Counted from the stretch's first letter, positions 20,925 through 33,484 are shown. The stretch is 64,000 nt of DNA from Liriodendron chinense (GCA_003013855.2 ML058433.1:4959966-5023965); one strand, 5' to 3'. Notes: a model not told the origin generated them from the sequence alone. A program made the numbers and translations.

Positions 20925-21545
20925 TTTAGGTCTTCGGACCGCTGGAGATGAATTGTTGCAGTTGAAATTAATGGCAAAATTTTTTTTTTCATTTTTATAT
21001 TTTTTGTTTTTTTTTTGAAAAAGTTCCAGATTTTAACTCGGGTAACCGAGGTTGATGCTGGTTTTTATGGAAAACTTGAAATCTTTTTTGGTATTTTTGG
21101 AAATGATCCGGGTTATCAAACCTTGATCCCAACGGTCGAGGCCGATGCCGGTTTTTAGTTGAAAGCAGGAAAAGGTCCCCCGAGAAATTAATCCCAGTTT
21201 AGTTTAAGGTCTTCGGACCATAAAAAAAACTTTATGTACATGCTGAAAGTACATTCTTTTTTGTGATTTTTAAAAATGATCCAAGTCATCAGATCTTAGC
21301 CTGAACGGCTGGGATTGATGCTGGTTTTTATTAAAAATCCCTCGGGATCTTGATCCCGACGTAGTTTAAGGTCTTCGGACCCAAAAACTGTGCATGACAG
21401 GGAAAACCTATTTTTTGTTCTTTTTGGAAAATATCTAGTATCAGCAGATCTTGATTCGACGATCCAGACTGCTATCGGGTTTTATTAAAAAGTCCCTCGG
21501 GATCTTGATCCCGACGCAGTTTAAGGTCTTCGGACCCAAAAACTG
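20925..21545 (-). repeat. 3' tandem array of family X, copy A
   Basis: Four degenerate units of about 155 bp, each with GGTCTTCGGACC near 20930, 21210, 21372 and 21528. The same unit is expanded in element 3 (about five) and copy C (about nine). Tat/Ogre 3' regions are known to carry such arrays. Confidence 0.8.
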
Positions 21546-21860
21546 TACAAAACAGTAGCAATCAAGGTAGGAGACTCTGGGGATTCTTCTTGGAATGGTT
21601 GAGATCACTGTTTGACCAAGTCAATCTTTTTCTTTCTTTTCCTTGAAAATTCCATGGAACTTTTCCACATCATCAAGCCAATTTCTCCCCAATTTCTCAC
21701 AAGATGAGATTTTGGTGAGATCTCTTCTTTTTTCTCACCATTCTCTTCCATCACTTCATTCGTACATGGAGGTACAAGATTCACTTGCAACCACCCTTCC
21801 CAAGGAGGTGTTCTTCCCAAGGAAAGGGGAGGAGAAGTCGATTCACCTAGGTAGGGGGTA

Positions 21861-21883
21861 GGACGGCCTCCTATGGGCCGCCC
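21861..21883. repeat. GC palindrome of the antisense promoter, copy A
   Basis: GGACGGCC-TCCTAT-GGGCCGCCC, about 60 bp upstream of the antisense TATA box. Confidence 0.65.
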
Positions 21884-21943
21884 GGACGGTCTCTGACCCC
21901 TGGTTTCTTCGGTGGGTTGGGTAAAAGGGTGCCCTCCCCTTTT

Positions 21944-21951
21944 CTATATAA
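21944..21951 (+). promoter_or_regulatory. Antisense promoter TATA box, copy A
   Basis: CTATATAA on +, followed by CT-rich leader (21980-22030). It is the inverted counterpart of 40561-40568 in element 3. In copy A the antisense coding part it would drive is lost at the 23155 junction. 21960-23155 is leader-like sequence without a gene. Confidence 0.55.
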
Positions 21952-23189
21952 CATGGGGCACCCTTGCCCCCTTCAACGTGCAATCTCTCTCTTTTCTCTC
22001 TCATACTCTCTCTTTTTTCAAGTTTTCTTTCTCTTTTTTGGTGATCCTTTGCTCTTTTCAAGTGGTGGGCCTTAGAGAAGTTTTGGGACAGCAAGGTGGT
22101 CCCTCTTTGGTGAGTGGTAAAGGTATGGACCACCTCCTTTCCCTTTCTTGTCCTTTTCCTTCTTCATTATCTCTTCTCATGACCCTTTTCTTTTTCCATG
22201 TAGCTATTCCAAAAAGAGTGAGGGTGGGCCCAAGTGTTTTTGGCCATTTTCTAAATCTCAAGTCTTTTTTCAAAGGTGGTGCATGGAGAAGGACATTGCA
22301 AGCTCTCCACTTCATTTTTTCTTTCTTCTTTTCACACTCCCTTCATGTGTATGTAAAGGGTGATTTTGCCATGTCATCAAGTGTGTATGGCAAAATACTC
22401 TATCTTTTTCATGGGAGTTGGGCCTCTTTTCATATGTATCAAATGGGCTCAAAGTGAAGTCATGTCCCTTGGTGTATTTGATGGGCCTAATGCTTCATTT
22501 TGGGCTCCCTCATGCTTTCTTGCCCTTGTTATTTTTCCTTAATGCTCTTCCTTTCTTTTCCATCTTCTTTTCAAGGTTTGGGCCCATGGGCATGGTAGGG
22601 CCCATCTCAAATTTTGGGCTCATGGGGCTCACTTAGGTGACCCCATCTTTCTTCACATATGTATGGACCAAGATGACTAGCCCATTCTTCATTTTGGATC
22701 TCAAGTGGGCTAGATTTTTTAGTTGGGGCTTTATGGACAAATGACCCAAGCCTTCCACCATCTCTTGATTATGATGTACATCCTTGTACAAAGTGTGGTG
22801 GGTTCCTTAGAATTTTTTCATATGGATGGGCTTTTGGGCCTTCATTGAAACTTGTGCACTTCTTTGAACCATGTCTGCCCCACTACACTTTGTTCATGTA
22901 GAATTTTTCTTTTCTTTTGATGGATGGAGGACTTGAGTTACTTGATCATCTACAAGTCCCATGAGTGAGTTGTTCCAACAATCTCACTAAGTTCAAATGG
23001 TTTTTCCTTGTGGTAGGGATGTGGTTCTCAAGAGTTTCCCCTTAATGTTATCAACCTCAAATGGATGATCCTCAAGTGAGCTATTCATACAACCATGGCT
23101 CCTTGATCTTTTCTTTGGGGGCTTGGTGGGTCATCCACCATCATTCTCAAGTATGAGGGTCCTTAAGTGGACATCATTTCAAAGGTGGT

Positions 23190-23777
23190 CCCAGTTGTAA
23201 ACCGTTTGATATATGGCAGTTGAGGATTGACATGCGCACATTGCATCATTAGCATATGACACTCGGCCATATAGGCCCATTGCATTGCATAGCCTCGAGA
23301 TGGTTAATGACATTTATAGACTTGGTAGTGTAGCCTGCTATCATTTCCGCTTACTCTGATATCTGTATACCTGTCATATGCATTGCGCACACACCACGCA
23401 CTCTCTAAGCTTCATAGTAAGCTTATGCACGTTGTTTACATGCAGGACATACTATAGTGCGACAGCAGTGAGACAGGGGCGCGCATTTGATCTTTCAGCT
23501 TTCAGTTATACATTGTATTTCCTTTTTCTGTAGCATTGTACTCAAAAGTTTATCTTAGTGGATATGTGATGTGAAGTTTTTGGTTTGGTACACTTGTGGT
23601 TATGCTCATCTATATATATAAAAAAAATTTCTTGAAAATCCTCCTTGTGGGATCCCAAGATCGGAACCTGGCATATGGGAGCTAGGGGCCGAGAATGGGG
23701 TACTACGGATGCTGTCGGCACCGGATTCGGCGGTCGGGAATTTAGTGAGCCCGGTCCCCGAGTTTGGGGCATGACAA
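23190..23777 (+). repeat. Partial chromovirus-type LTR
   Basis: The right end reads GTCCCCGAGTTTGGGGCATGACA, an LTR ending I know from Tekay/Del-type chromoviruses (here as CGAGTTTGGGGCATGACA). It is followed at once by the family-X LTR tail. Upstream are CATGCATTGCGCACA-type strings, also common in such LTRs. The left boundary is unclear and no 5-bp duplication of ACAAC is found on the left, so this is not a clean solo LTR. Confidence 0.5.
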
Positions 23778-23912
23778 CAACCAAACAAAGCCTTCGAGAA
23801 CGAGGCAAGCCAGTGGCACAAACGGCGATTCGCAGTCATACACCTCTTCTTCCTTTTTCCGAAAGGGAAAGGAACGACGTCGTGTGGGAGCGCGGAACGA
23901 CGAGGGTCCACA
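23778..23912 (+). repeat. 5' LTR remnant of element 3
   Basis: These 135 bp match the end of the 3' LTR (about 48315-48449) and end GGGTCCACA. The rest of the LTR is replaced by the chromovirus-type fragment. Confidence 0.8.
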
Positions 23913-23915
23913 GAA

Positions 23916-23934
23916 TGGAGACTCCACTGGGGAT
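23916..23934 (+). promoter_or_regulatory. Primer-binding site of element 3
   Basis: TGGAGACTCCACTGGGGAT starts three bases after the LTR end. It is similar in form to the PBS of element 1. The 23935-24177 interval before gag is leader without a frame. Confidence 0.75.
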
Positions 23935-24177
23935 GAGCTAGTCCCACTAGTCGTGATCCGACTTGAAAAACAGAATCCTTCCTATACTTGAAAGTCATTA
24001 GTCCTCATACAATCTCATCTGCATAACATTCTACCCAAAACCAAAATAAAAAAAATAAAAAATTCCAAAACCCAAAAAGAGTAGAGTATAGTCCTCACCA
24101 TTGCACCTCCTTGGGCTCAACGTGTTCGAAAATAAGTTCCCTTCCGCAACATAATCCGCACTCGAGCTCAGCAAGCC

Positions 24178-26101
24178 ATGTCTGACCATGAAGAGGAAAC
24201 TCACCTCTTCGCCGCTCTTGAAATGACCGAAGCGCAACCTCCAGCGCAACAGCCAATTGAGAATACGCCAATCATACAAGAATTGGCACAAGGAATGAGA
24301 GCAATGCAAGAAATGCTCTTGAATTCATGCAAGCACAAGCCACCGCAGCAACCAACAATCAGGCTGGCCCAGTTCAGCAATCTCAGCAACCATGCTGGGT
24401 CCCTCCGGCCTCCAGTTCAAATCAAGCACAACCATCGGAGTCTGCCCAAGACTACCGACAGCAGCCGTCTCAGCCCTTCGCTACGGGGCATCCTCCTCAA
24501 TACCTTCCCGCGATGACAAGGCTGTCTTAGAGCACTCCTGTTGTAGGAACTTCCAGTCAGCTTCCAATCAATCTTACAAACAACAGTCTCAGTAGATCTC
24601 AGCATGTCCCCGCCGATGGGATTTCAATTCAATTTCCAGCAACAGGGACAGCACTGGCGAATGCCCACAATGGGGGTCAGTGTCAAGCCCACATCAATCA
24701 CGGACAGTGGCGAATACCCAACAAGGGGGTCACTTCCCAGCATCTCAGCCTCCTGCAAATAGGAGCACTTTTCAATTCCAGCACATCCCCGCCGATGGGA
24801 TTTCAGTTAATTTTCAGCAATCTTCAATTCAGTAAACTCCAGTTAATTTCCAGCAATCTTCAATTCAGCAATCTCCAGTTAATTTCCAGCAAGTTCCATT
24901 TCAACCTTCAGTACAGTCTCCAGTTCAGTTACCATCATTTCAAGCACAAGTTCATCAGAATCCAGTTCAGTCATCAAATCAATTTCAGCAACCCGCGGTT
25001 GCTTTTCAGCAAGCCCATAGGGTCGAGGACATCGACCACTATGCCGAAGAAGAACGTGCTTTACTCCAAGAGGCACCAGTCGCTCGAACGGATCACTCAG
25101 GACTGGACGAGTTGCGGGAGCAGTTCCAGATCTTGTAAAATCAGCTTCAGCGACAACAAGGAATCGACCTACCTTTGACCAAGTTTAGAGACTTGTGTCC
25201 TTTCCCAAATGCTCAAGTACCTCAAAACTTTGAGGTACCAAAATTCAAAAGATACGATGGCAGCGGTTGTCCCACAGCACATCTCAAGGCCTTCTGTGGA
25301 GAGCTGAGTGCAATCTTAGGAAATGAAGGGGCCCTCATTCGCTTGTTCCAAAAATCTCTGAAGGGCGATGCCCTAGATTGGTACACCTCGTTGGACTGCC
25401 ACCGCATCAGGACGTGGGAACAACTCTCCGAGGCTTTCGTCGACAGATTCGCGTACAATCTCAACATGACACCCAGAAGAGCCGACCTCGCAACTCTCAG
25501 GCAAAGGAGTGATGAAACACTATCAGCCTACGTGGGACGTTGGCGAGCTATGGCAGCCAGAATGCGGACACCTATCGACGACAAAGAACAAATCTCCATG
25601 ATTATTCATTCAACATATCCGGGCATATCTGGATATCTCATCTCACATCCATATGCGAATTTCTCACAGTTGATCCGTGCTGGAGAGCAAGTCAAAGCGG
25701 GAATCCATGCCGGGACAATCTCCCCATAGCCTCATCAAGCCACTCCAGTCAAGAGGAACAGAGTGAAGGGAAGACCCATCGGATATGGGAATGGAAACCG
25801 AAGCGGTTCTCCTCCCCGCCCGACAGAGGTAAACAACATCAATACCACTGCTCAGGGTAATCAACATACTCCCCCACAGGGATGTCAACAGTATCAGCAG
25901 AATCAGGCTCAACACCAACCTCAGCGGTATCAGCCGCAACCGAATCCACAACCACAGCCACAACCACCTCGACAACAACAGCAGTTCAGAGGGAACGGTC
26001 AATACTCATACCGGAATAGGCAGAATTACAGGGAGCTCAGGAAATTCACTCCACTCACTCAGCCACTTAGTCAAGTCATGACTATGCTGGTACAAAAGTA
26101 G
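24178..26101 (+). pseudogene. Gag of element 3
   Basis: The first ATG is 24178 (MSDHEEETHLF). The N-terminal region is Gln/Ser/Pro-rich, with degenerate repeats of VNFQQSSIQ around 24780-24910. The gag domain follows at 25175-25729: FEVPKFKRYDGSGCPTAHL, ALDWYTSLDCHRIRTWEQL and RADLATLRQRSDETLSAYV. A Gln/Pro-rich tail (25860-25990) leads into the zinc-knuckle region. Stops at about 24830, 25137, 25729 and 26101 and a frameshift near 24330 break it. From 24780 on the frame is the same as protease. Confidence 0.85.
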
Positions 26102-26113
26102 TTACTCACTCTA

Positions 26114-28027
26114 ATGGCACCCAGGCCTCCTCCTCATCCTCTGCCTCCGAACTACCGAGAAAATGAGTACTGTGCCTACCATCAAGGGCGTGGCCACACC
26201 ACTGATCGATGCTTTACTTTGAAGAATGCCATACAAGATCTGATTGATGACCGCAAGATCGTCATCTCGGTCCCTGGAACTCCTGCAGCAGCTTCCACCA
26301 ACATTCTTCAGAATCCTCTGCCTCAACATCCGACGGATCCCAGTTCATCTCGAGGCCCCACCGTCAATAGCATAGAAGAAGGAGAGCACCTCGATCGCTT
26401 CTTCTCCCCTATCCAGTCCATTCATGCCTACACTTATGGGCCAACAAATCCTCCTCCGATCATGCAAGGGGCAAGTCCCTTTCCTCCTTCAGTCTCCGAG
26501 CCAGTAGAACTTGAAGGAACACTTCCATATGATGTGCCAGTTGTGCAAGGGGCACCTTACAGCCATTCATGTTGGGAACCAGTCATTCTGGAAGGAGCAC
26601 AATCATACATCGAACCCACATACGAACCTGTCATCTTGCAAGGGGCAATCCCGGCACGGGAACAATACAATTCACAATGGAGGAACCATACTCATCAGCA
26701 GCAAGAGCCCATTGTCTTGGAAGGAGTTCCTCCAGATGAGCCAGTCATACTGCAAGGGGCAAATCTTGGAGGCGTGTCAATCACACTACGACAGCTGGGA
26801 CGAACAGAGAAACCTCCTGCCATATCAAGAGGACCAGTATTCATTCCATGGGAGCCTCTTACTCCAGGAACGGTCAAGCCAGGACCGCGACCTCATGTGA
26901 TCTATGAAGACAAGCCTCGATATTACCCCTTCAGCACAGGCAACAATGTAGTCCTCAAGGCAAAAGCTCCGTACGAGGAAGATCTGGTACCCACACCAGC
27001 ACCGTTGCAAAAACTGGTGATCCTAGAAGGCAAAGGTGAGGAAAATTATAAAGAGGTCCCATGGCATTATCCAGAATGTGCGGAAGTGGGGAACATAAAT
27101 CCCAATGGGCGTTGCATCCGGAGAGATAATCAAAACAGAGGAGATCCCAAAGGCGCTCTCTCAGGCCTCGGCAACAAAAATGAAGCCGCATACGATGTGG
27201 CGACTCAGCTTAAGACAATCCCTGCCCAAATCTCAGTATGGGAACTACTCTGCACGTCTCGCATACACCGAGAAATGTTTACCAAAACCTTGAGCGATAC
27301 TCATGTCTCCTCCGATACGGCACCAGAGATGATAGCATTGATGATTGGACAGCTCCTGGCTCCACATGCCATCACTTTCACTGATAATGAGTTGCCACCA
27401 GAAGGACGAGATCATGGGCGATCCCTCAACATAGCCTTACGATACAAAGACTTATGTGTTCCGCGGGTCCTTATCGATAATGGCTCAAGCTTAAACGTCT
27501 GCCCACTCAAGACTGCGAAACGTTTGGGAATCAGTCCTTCTTCATTCCGACCCAGCACCATATGCGTTAGAGCATTCAACAACACCCGCCGATCAGTGGA
27601 AGGGGAGGTCGACATAGAGGTACAGATAGGTCCGGAAGTCTCCACCATCACATTCCAAATTCTGGATATATCAGCCTCTTTCAACATGTTGCTCGGACGA
27701 CCTTGGCTGCACAAGGTTGGAGCTATGCCATCAACCCTGCATCAACGAGTGAAATACATCTGTGGAAATCAAGTGATCTTTATCCATGCAGAGAAGGGGC
27801 TCATCATTCCTTCCAATGCTGCTGCCACTGAACCAGACATCCCGGTCATCGATATCCAACACTCTGAAGAAGACATCCCGTTTCATAGTTTCGAATTCGA
27901 GACTGAACTCTATCGCCAATCCGGAACCGATAAGGGTGGACCGTGTCTTTTCACCAGCAGAATGTCTGAGCCTCAAATACCGAATGAAGAATCATTTCAA
28001 GTCCAGAAAGACACCGCTGGTATATAA
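26114..28027 (+). pseudogene. Gag zinc knuckle, repeat linker and protease of element 3
   Basis: The segment begins with YCAYHQGRGHTTDRCFTLK, the Cys/His knuckle of Tat gags. A linker with about eight copies of an EPVILEGA-like motif spans 26455-26780 and recurs once near 27015. The aspartic protease is at 27440-27760 with active-site DNGSSLNVCPL and LLGRPWLHKVGAMPSTLHQ. The frame ends at TAA 28027. Apart from that stop it is open for 637 residues. Confidence 0.88.
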
Positions 28028-29021
28028 CCAACGTAAATGGGGACTCGGATACAGGACAATCTTCATGGACAAAAGAAGGAAGAAATTTCGGTGCTCACCC
28101 ATCCAATTCGTCAAGCCAGGAGAACCTTACAAAGACCCGGGAGGGAATCAACCGACTGCACTACACAAAGGCCTCCCGATGAGCCTAGTTTGGGCCATGT
28201 GGCCCCCCATTCGATGGGATCAGATTCTCGAACCGTCTAAGCCTCCAGAAGAAGAAGGAAATGATGAAGATGAAGAAGGAAGTCAAATACAGCAGCTTTA
28301 GGACCAGGTTACTCTGATACCTGCTCCCAGCCAGGGGCACAACTTGCCCATCTCTGCATCAATCAGCAAGGGGCACGACTCACCCATCTCGGCAGAATCA
28401 ACATCATCAATCATCAGCCAGGGGCAGAAGCAGCCCATTCATTGGACCAAGAAAGGAAAATGGGCAGCCCTGGATTGGTCTGATGTCCAGGTTCTAAACT
28501 CATGTCTAGCCGTAGAACCAGATGAACTACAATGCGAGGTAAGTGACCCGGGAAGGACTGAGTATGACTCAGATCTCGAACCCGACCAGCAAGAAATCAT
28601 GGTCATTGGGCCAGACTGTGATTCTTCGCCCGAATCATCAACCCCCACCTCTTTAGGGGAGGAAGTGTGGGGTCCTGAATGGTCATCCGTTCCCCTAACT
28701 CTTGAATCAGCCAAAGAGCCATCTGAGGGCTCTGGCTTCCAAAAAAATGCCTGTTTAAGCAGCGATCGGAACTTTGGGACAAGCCGGGATCAATCATGGT
28801 CTGCAATGCCCGCTTGTTCAAAGTCCCGCGAATTTCAAAAATCCAAAAAAATCAAAAACTTTCAAAAGCCAAAAACATCTAGCATTTTCATTTCAGAAAA
28901 TTCTCAAAAACTAAAAAACATTTCTTTTCCTGCATTCAATAGTGTGCCAAGTTCGTCTAAAAAGTCGCATTAGTTTGAAGTTGAATCATACAACTTTAAC
29001 ATCGAATTAGACTTCGAGCTC
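28028..29021 (+). other. Protease-RT interval of element 3
   Basis: About 1 kb between protease (frame 2) and RT (frame 0). An open low-complexity frame (28344-28973) holds acidic Ser/Pro-rich sequence and then an A-rich stretch at 28830-28940 with caaaaatcc-type repeats. Ogre elements are known to have an intron between protease and RT. The frame change fits either a spliced intron or a frameshift; I cannot choose. Confidence 0.5.
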
Positions 29022-30650
29022 ATGGGTCTGGATGAAGCTCGGGATGAGGAAGATGATGACCCGGCTCCCGAACTAGAGGATCTCCTCAAAAAGTTCGAAT
29101 CTAAAGCCAATGTTGTAGCCGATGATTTCAAGATAGTAAACTTGGGGACACCTGAGATCCCTAAGGAAGTACGCATTGGAAAATCGTTGCCACCTGAGAT
29201 GAAACAGAGAATGATAGAGTTCCTAGCTCCAAGATTGTCCAACTTCGCGTTCTCATATGAAGACATGCCGGGGCTCAATGAAGAGCTCGTTGTACACCAT
29301 CTGCCAACCAAGGCAGATATGAAGCCTGTGAAGCAGAAACTTTGAAGAATGAAGCCAGAATGGGCTCTGAAAGTCCGAGATGAAGTCATCAAGCAGTACA
29401 ATGCGGGATTCTTGGTAGTCTCCAACTACCCTGAATGGCTCGCCAACATCGTACCAGTACCGAAGAAGGACGACAAGGTTCGAATGTGCATCGACTTCCG
29501 AGATCTCAACAAAGCCAGTCCTAAAGACGACTTCCCTTTGCCACATATCGACACTCTGGTCGACAACACTGCTGGATACAAGGTCTTCTCATTTATGGAC
29601 GGGTTCTCAGGTTACAATCAGATCAAGATGGCTGTCGAAGATCGCGAGAAGACATCGTTTATCACCCCCTGGGGAACCTTCTGTAACAGGGTAATGCCGT
29701 TCGGTCCGAAGAACGCAGGAGCAACATATCAGCGAGCAATGACAGCACTATTCCATGACATGATGAATAAAGAGCTTGAAGTATATGTGGACGATATGAT
29801 CGTCAAATCTCGCACAATTGAAGGACACTTTGAAGATATGAAGAAATTATTCAACAGATTAGAAAAGTACAAGCTCCACCTCAACCCTCAAAAATGCGTC
29901 TTCGGTGCAATGGGAGGCAAGCTCCTCGGCTTTATGGTGAGCGAGGATGGCATCAGGGTCGACAAAACCAAAACCAGAGCAATCATCGAGATGCCCCCTC
30001 CTAGAACAGAGAAAGAAATTCGTGACTTCCTCGACAGAATTTAATACATTAGTCACTTCATCGCACAGCTCACACCTATCTGTGAGCTCATATTCAAGCT
30101 CCTTCGAAAGAATGTTCCAAAAGAATGGAATGATGATTGCCAAGTCGCCTTCGATCGCATCAAGAAATATCTCATGAATCCTCCAGTTCTAGTGCCACCC
30201 ACTCCCGGACGACCACTATTGTTATACATCTCGGTAGCAGCAGAAGCCATTGGCTGTGTCCTCGGCCAGCACGACGAGACCGGGAAGAAGGAACAAGCAA
30301 TATACTATTTGAGCCGAAAGTTCACCGACTACGAGACCAGGTATTCCCCGATTGAGAAGACTTACCTTGCCCTAGTCTGGGCAACTTAGCGACTCCGTCA
30401 ATACATGATTGCATTCTCTATTCTCCTACTCGCTCACATGGACCCGCTCAAGTACTTGTTCGAGAAACCAGCACTCACTGGAAGGATAGCTAAATGGCAG
30501 CTACTCCTGTTTGAGTTCGACATCACCTATGTCACTCAGAAGCCAATCAAGGGGCAGGCCCTCGCTGATCATCTTGCCGTCCACTCCCTCCTGGATTATC
30601 AACCGTTCAAGACATTCTTCCCTATGAGATCTCTTACTTATCGAAGGTGA
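29022..30650 (+). pseudogene. Reverse transcriptase and RT-associated RNase H of element 3
   Basis: RT motifs: WLANIVPVPKKDDKVRMCIDF, FMDGFSGYNQIKM, VMPFGPKNAGATYQRAM and the YVDD box (VYVDDMIV). RNase H follows (PLLLYISVAAEAIGCVLGQ, SPIEKTYLALVWAT); as in element 1, its first catalytic Asp is not evident. The frame is continuous except for stops at about 29343 (TGA), 30042 (TAA) and 30387 (TAG), each one transition from a sense codon (CGA or CAA/CAG). A frameshift near 30640 leads into the second RNase H. Confidence 0.9.
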
Positions 30651-31296
30651 AGAAAAGAAGAAGAAAGATGAGTGGACGTTATTCTTTGACGGCGCAGCAA
30701 ATTCTAAAGGGAGTGTTATTGGAGCAATCCTCTACTCTCCAGATGATGTCCCTATTCCTATCTCAAGGCGCATAGCATTCGAATGCACCAACAACATGGT
30801 AGAGTACGAAGCATGCATCGCTGGCTTAAGGGAAGCCATAATCTTGGGCGTCAAGAAGTTACGAGTATTTGGAGACTCACAGCTTATCATCAATCAGACC
30901 AATGGCGAATGGAAAACCAAGGACGAGAAGCTGATACCATATCATGTGTATCTTGAAAATCTGATCGAGGAGTTCAAAGAAATTACCTTCTCATACATGC
31001 CCAGAGCCAAAAACCAGTTTGCAGATGCTCTCGCCACACTCGCGTCGATGCTCGAGATCCCAAAAGGAGCTTTAGAATGGGAGCTCACAGTCGAAATTCA
31101 AGATGAACCTGCTTTCTGCCTGCAAATAGAAGAAGCCGAAGCTGTCCTTGACAAACCTCGGTATGCCGACATCAAGCAATATCTCGAAACCCAGGAGTAT
31201 CCAGAGTCAGCAACAGCAATAAATCACCGAACCATCCAGCGTTTGGCCGCCCAGTTCACCATCAGTGGCGAAGTTCTCTTACAAGCGATCCTATAA
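30651..31296 (+). pseudogene. Second, plant-type RNase H of element 3
   Basis: WTLFFDGAANSKG carries the first Asp, NNMVEYEACIAGL the Glu, VFGDSQLII the second Asp and FADALATLASM the last. Its position between RT-RNase H and integrase is a Tat-lineage hallmark. The frame differs from both neighbours. Confidence 0.88.
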
Positions 31297-32410
31297 TCAC
31301 ATCCTCCTTCGATGCGTCGATGAAACAGAAGCTGCAAAGATCATGAAAGAAATACACGAAGGAATCTGTGGCCCACACATGAACGGGCACATGATGGTAA
31401 AGAGGATTCTACGACTTGGCTACTATTGGCTCACCATGGAGACAGACTGCTGCCAGCACGTCAGAAAATGCTTCAAGTGTCAGGAGCATGCGAATCAAAT
31501 CCATGCCCCCTCATCAAAATTATACAACCTGACCACCCCCTGGCCCTTTTCCATGTGGGGACTCGACATCATCGGCGAGATTAGTCCCAAGGCATCAAAC
31601 GGTCATGAGTACATACTTGTGGCAGTCGACTACTTCACCAAGTGGGTAGAGGCAGCCTCCTACACCACGATTGCAGCATCTCAGGTGATCAAATTCATGA
31701 AGAATAACATCATATACCGGTATGGAATCCCCAATGCTATCATTACAGATAATGGGACCCCGTTCGTCAACAAGAAGATGGATGACTTCATTAGCAAATT
31801 CAAGATTCAACGTCATCGATCAAGCCCCTACCGTCCTCAGATGAATGGTGGGGTAGAAGCCGCAAACAAGACAATCGTCAGGATACTCGAGAAGATGGTC
31901 GTGACCTATCAAGATTGGTCAAATATGCTCCCATATGCACTTTGGGCCTATCGAACGTCTGTACGGTCTGCTACGGGCGTTACTCCTTTCGAGCTTACTT
32001 ATGGAATGGAAGTAGTTCTGCCAATCGAGGTGGAAATACCATCACTACGGGTATTACTAGAAAGCGGAATTGAAGAAGGAGAATGACAATGGGCCAGATT
32101 CAATCAGTTGCAGCTAGTAGATGAAAAGTGCATGCATGCGCTAAGTCATTCTCAATGTTATCAGAAAAGGATCGCTCGGGCTTACAACAAGAGAGTCCGA
32201 AAAAGAAGTTTCAAGGTAGGCGACATGGTTATGAAGAAGATTCTACCGTCGCACCTTCTAGATCCCAGAGGAAAATTCAAACCCTCATGGGACAGGCCGC
32301 TGATCATGAGAGAGGTACTTCCCGGAAGCGCCCTCAGACTCACCAGCATGAGAGGGGTGGATCTTCCTAAGCCAATCAACGCCGACAAAGTGAAGATCTT
32401 TCACGGGTAA
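31265..32410 (+). pseudogene. Integrase of element 3
   Basis: The zinc-binding region (H near 31380, CFKCQEH) is followed by the catalytic core with Asp in WGLDIIGE, Asp in TDNGTPFVNK and Glu in GGVEAANKT. One TGA at about 32085 (a G-to-A change from TGG) splits off the C-terminal 100 residues, which keep the KFKPSWDRP...VLPGSALRL core. It ends KIFHG at 32410 with no chromodomain. Confidence 0.9.
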
Positions 32411-33484
32411 GTCATTCTGACCTTATCAAGAGTTACTTTAATAGAGCTGAAGTCAAGAGGTCGAAGCTAACACCTCTGAGAAATATTTTCGCCCACCAAC
32501 AAGTGTTTCAAATAAGGGGATTCAAAAGGAAAAGAAAAAAGAATACAACAAAAAAAAGAAAAAAAAGAAAAAAGGGAAGCCAAAGCAAGACACTCAAGAA
32601 AACTCAACCCAAGAAGAAACACAGTCATCCATCCACCCATCTCAGAAGGGTCTTTAGCTAAGACCAACAGCTCTATCATCGTAACTTAGGATAAGGGCTG
32701 AAAGACTGCCATCGGCCGGCAACGACGGATTCCCGACCTCTAGCCGCCGCAGTTATCCAAAGATTCAGAGAAAGAAAAAAGAGGAAAAGACAATGTGTGC
32801 CTAAACAAAGAGGGCGGAGTGAAAACCCGAAAGGGCGCTCCGAGTAAAAACAGTGGGCATACAGCGGACTTAGTGAAAACCCGAAAGAGCACTGAGGGTA
32901 AAAACAGCATAGCTGCCAAGGGGCAGGCAAGATCAAACACCCGGGACGTGGTGAAAACCCGAAAGGGTGCCAGGAGCAAAAATGACGGGAAAAAGGCCGG
33001 CTGTGGTGAAAACTCGAAAGAGCGCTGTAGGCAAAAATGGCTCAAATGGAAAAAGAAAAAATGAAAAGTGCAGGTACCAAGAAATCAGACAATCCAGATC
33101 GGTTCAAGCAGTCACAGTTCAAGAACAAGAAGAAGTGTAGTCAGGAACGAAGAGCTCTACAAATTCTGACAATCTCAGGAGGCAACAGTTTCCGTTGCCT
33201 ACACCTCTAGGGAACCAAAGGATCACACAAGTCAAATCTCGAGACATCGATCAAAGCATTGGCTGAGCCCCAACTCTGATTCCTATATCCCGACACAAAA
33301 TTCAGACACACTCACAAGACAACTCATGACACAACAGATTCTCAAAAAAGTTTTCTTCTTTTTCATTAAAAGCATCATATTTCTTTTACACATATCATGT
33401 CATCTTTTTCAAAAAATACAAAAAAATTCATCATCATCAATCATATACCATGTAAAAAAAAGAATGTGCAGGTGGCCAATACAA
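32411..33484 (+). other. Spacer between pol and the convergent antisense gene
   Basis: It holds an A-rich tract (32520-32580), the GTGAAAACCCGAAAG repeats, and AT-rich sequence to the end of the minus-strand gene. No credible coding frame. Confidence 0.6.
32816..33040 (+). repeat. Four GTGAAAACCCGAAAG repeats after pol
   Basis: Units near 32818, 32873, 32949 and 33004, each GTGAAAACCCGAAAGGGCGC-like and ending in a GCAAAAA or GTAAAAA string, spaced 55-76 bp. From memory, similar post-pol repeats occur in other Tat elements. Confidence 0.75.

Larger units (their letters stand above)
17153..23155 (-). mobile_element. Copy A: 3' portion of a family-X Tat element
   Basis: Read on the minus strand this matches the 3' end of element 3 (about 39340 to 48449) in order: antisense promoter, 3' tandem array, conserved 3' region, PPT, LTR. 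It lacks the two solo-LTR insertions (40724-42776 and 44663-45260) that interrupt element 3. Homology ends at about 23155, where the chromovirus-type fragment begins, so pol and the antisense coding part are gone. A 5' LTR is absent. Confidence 0.8.
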
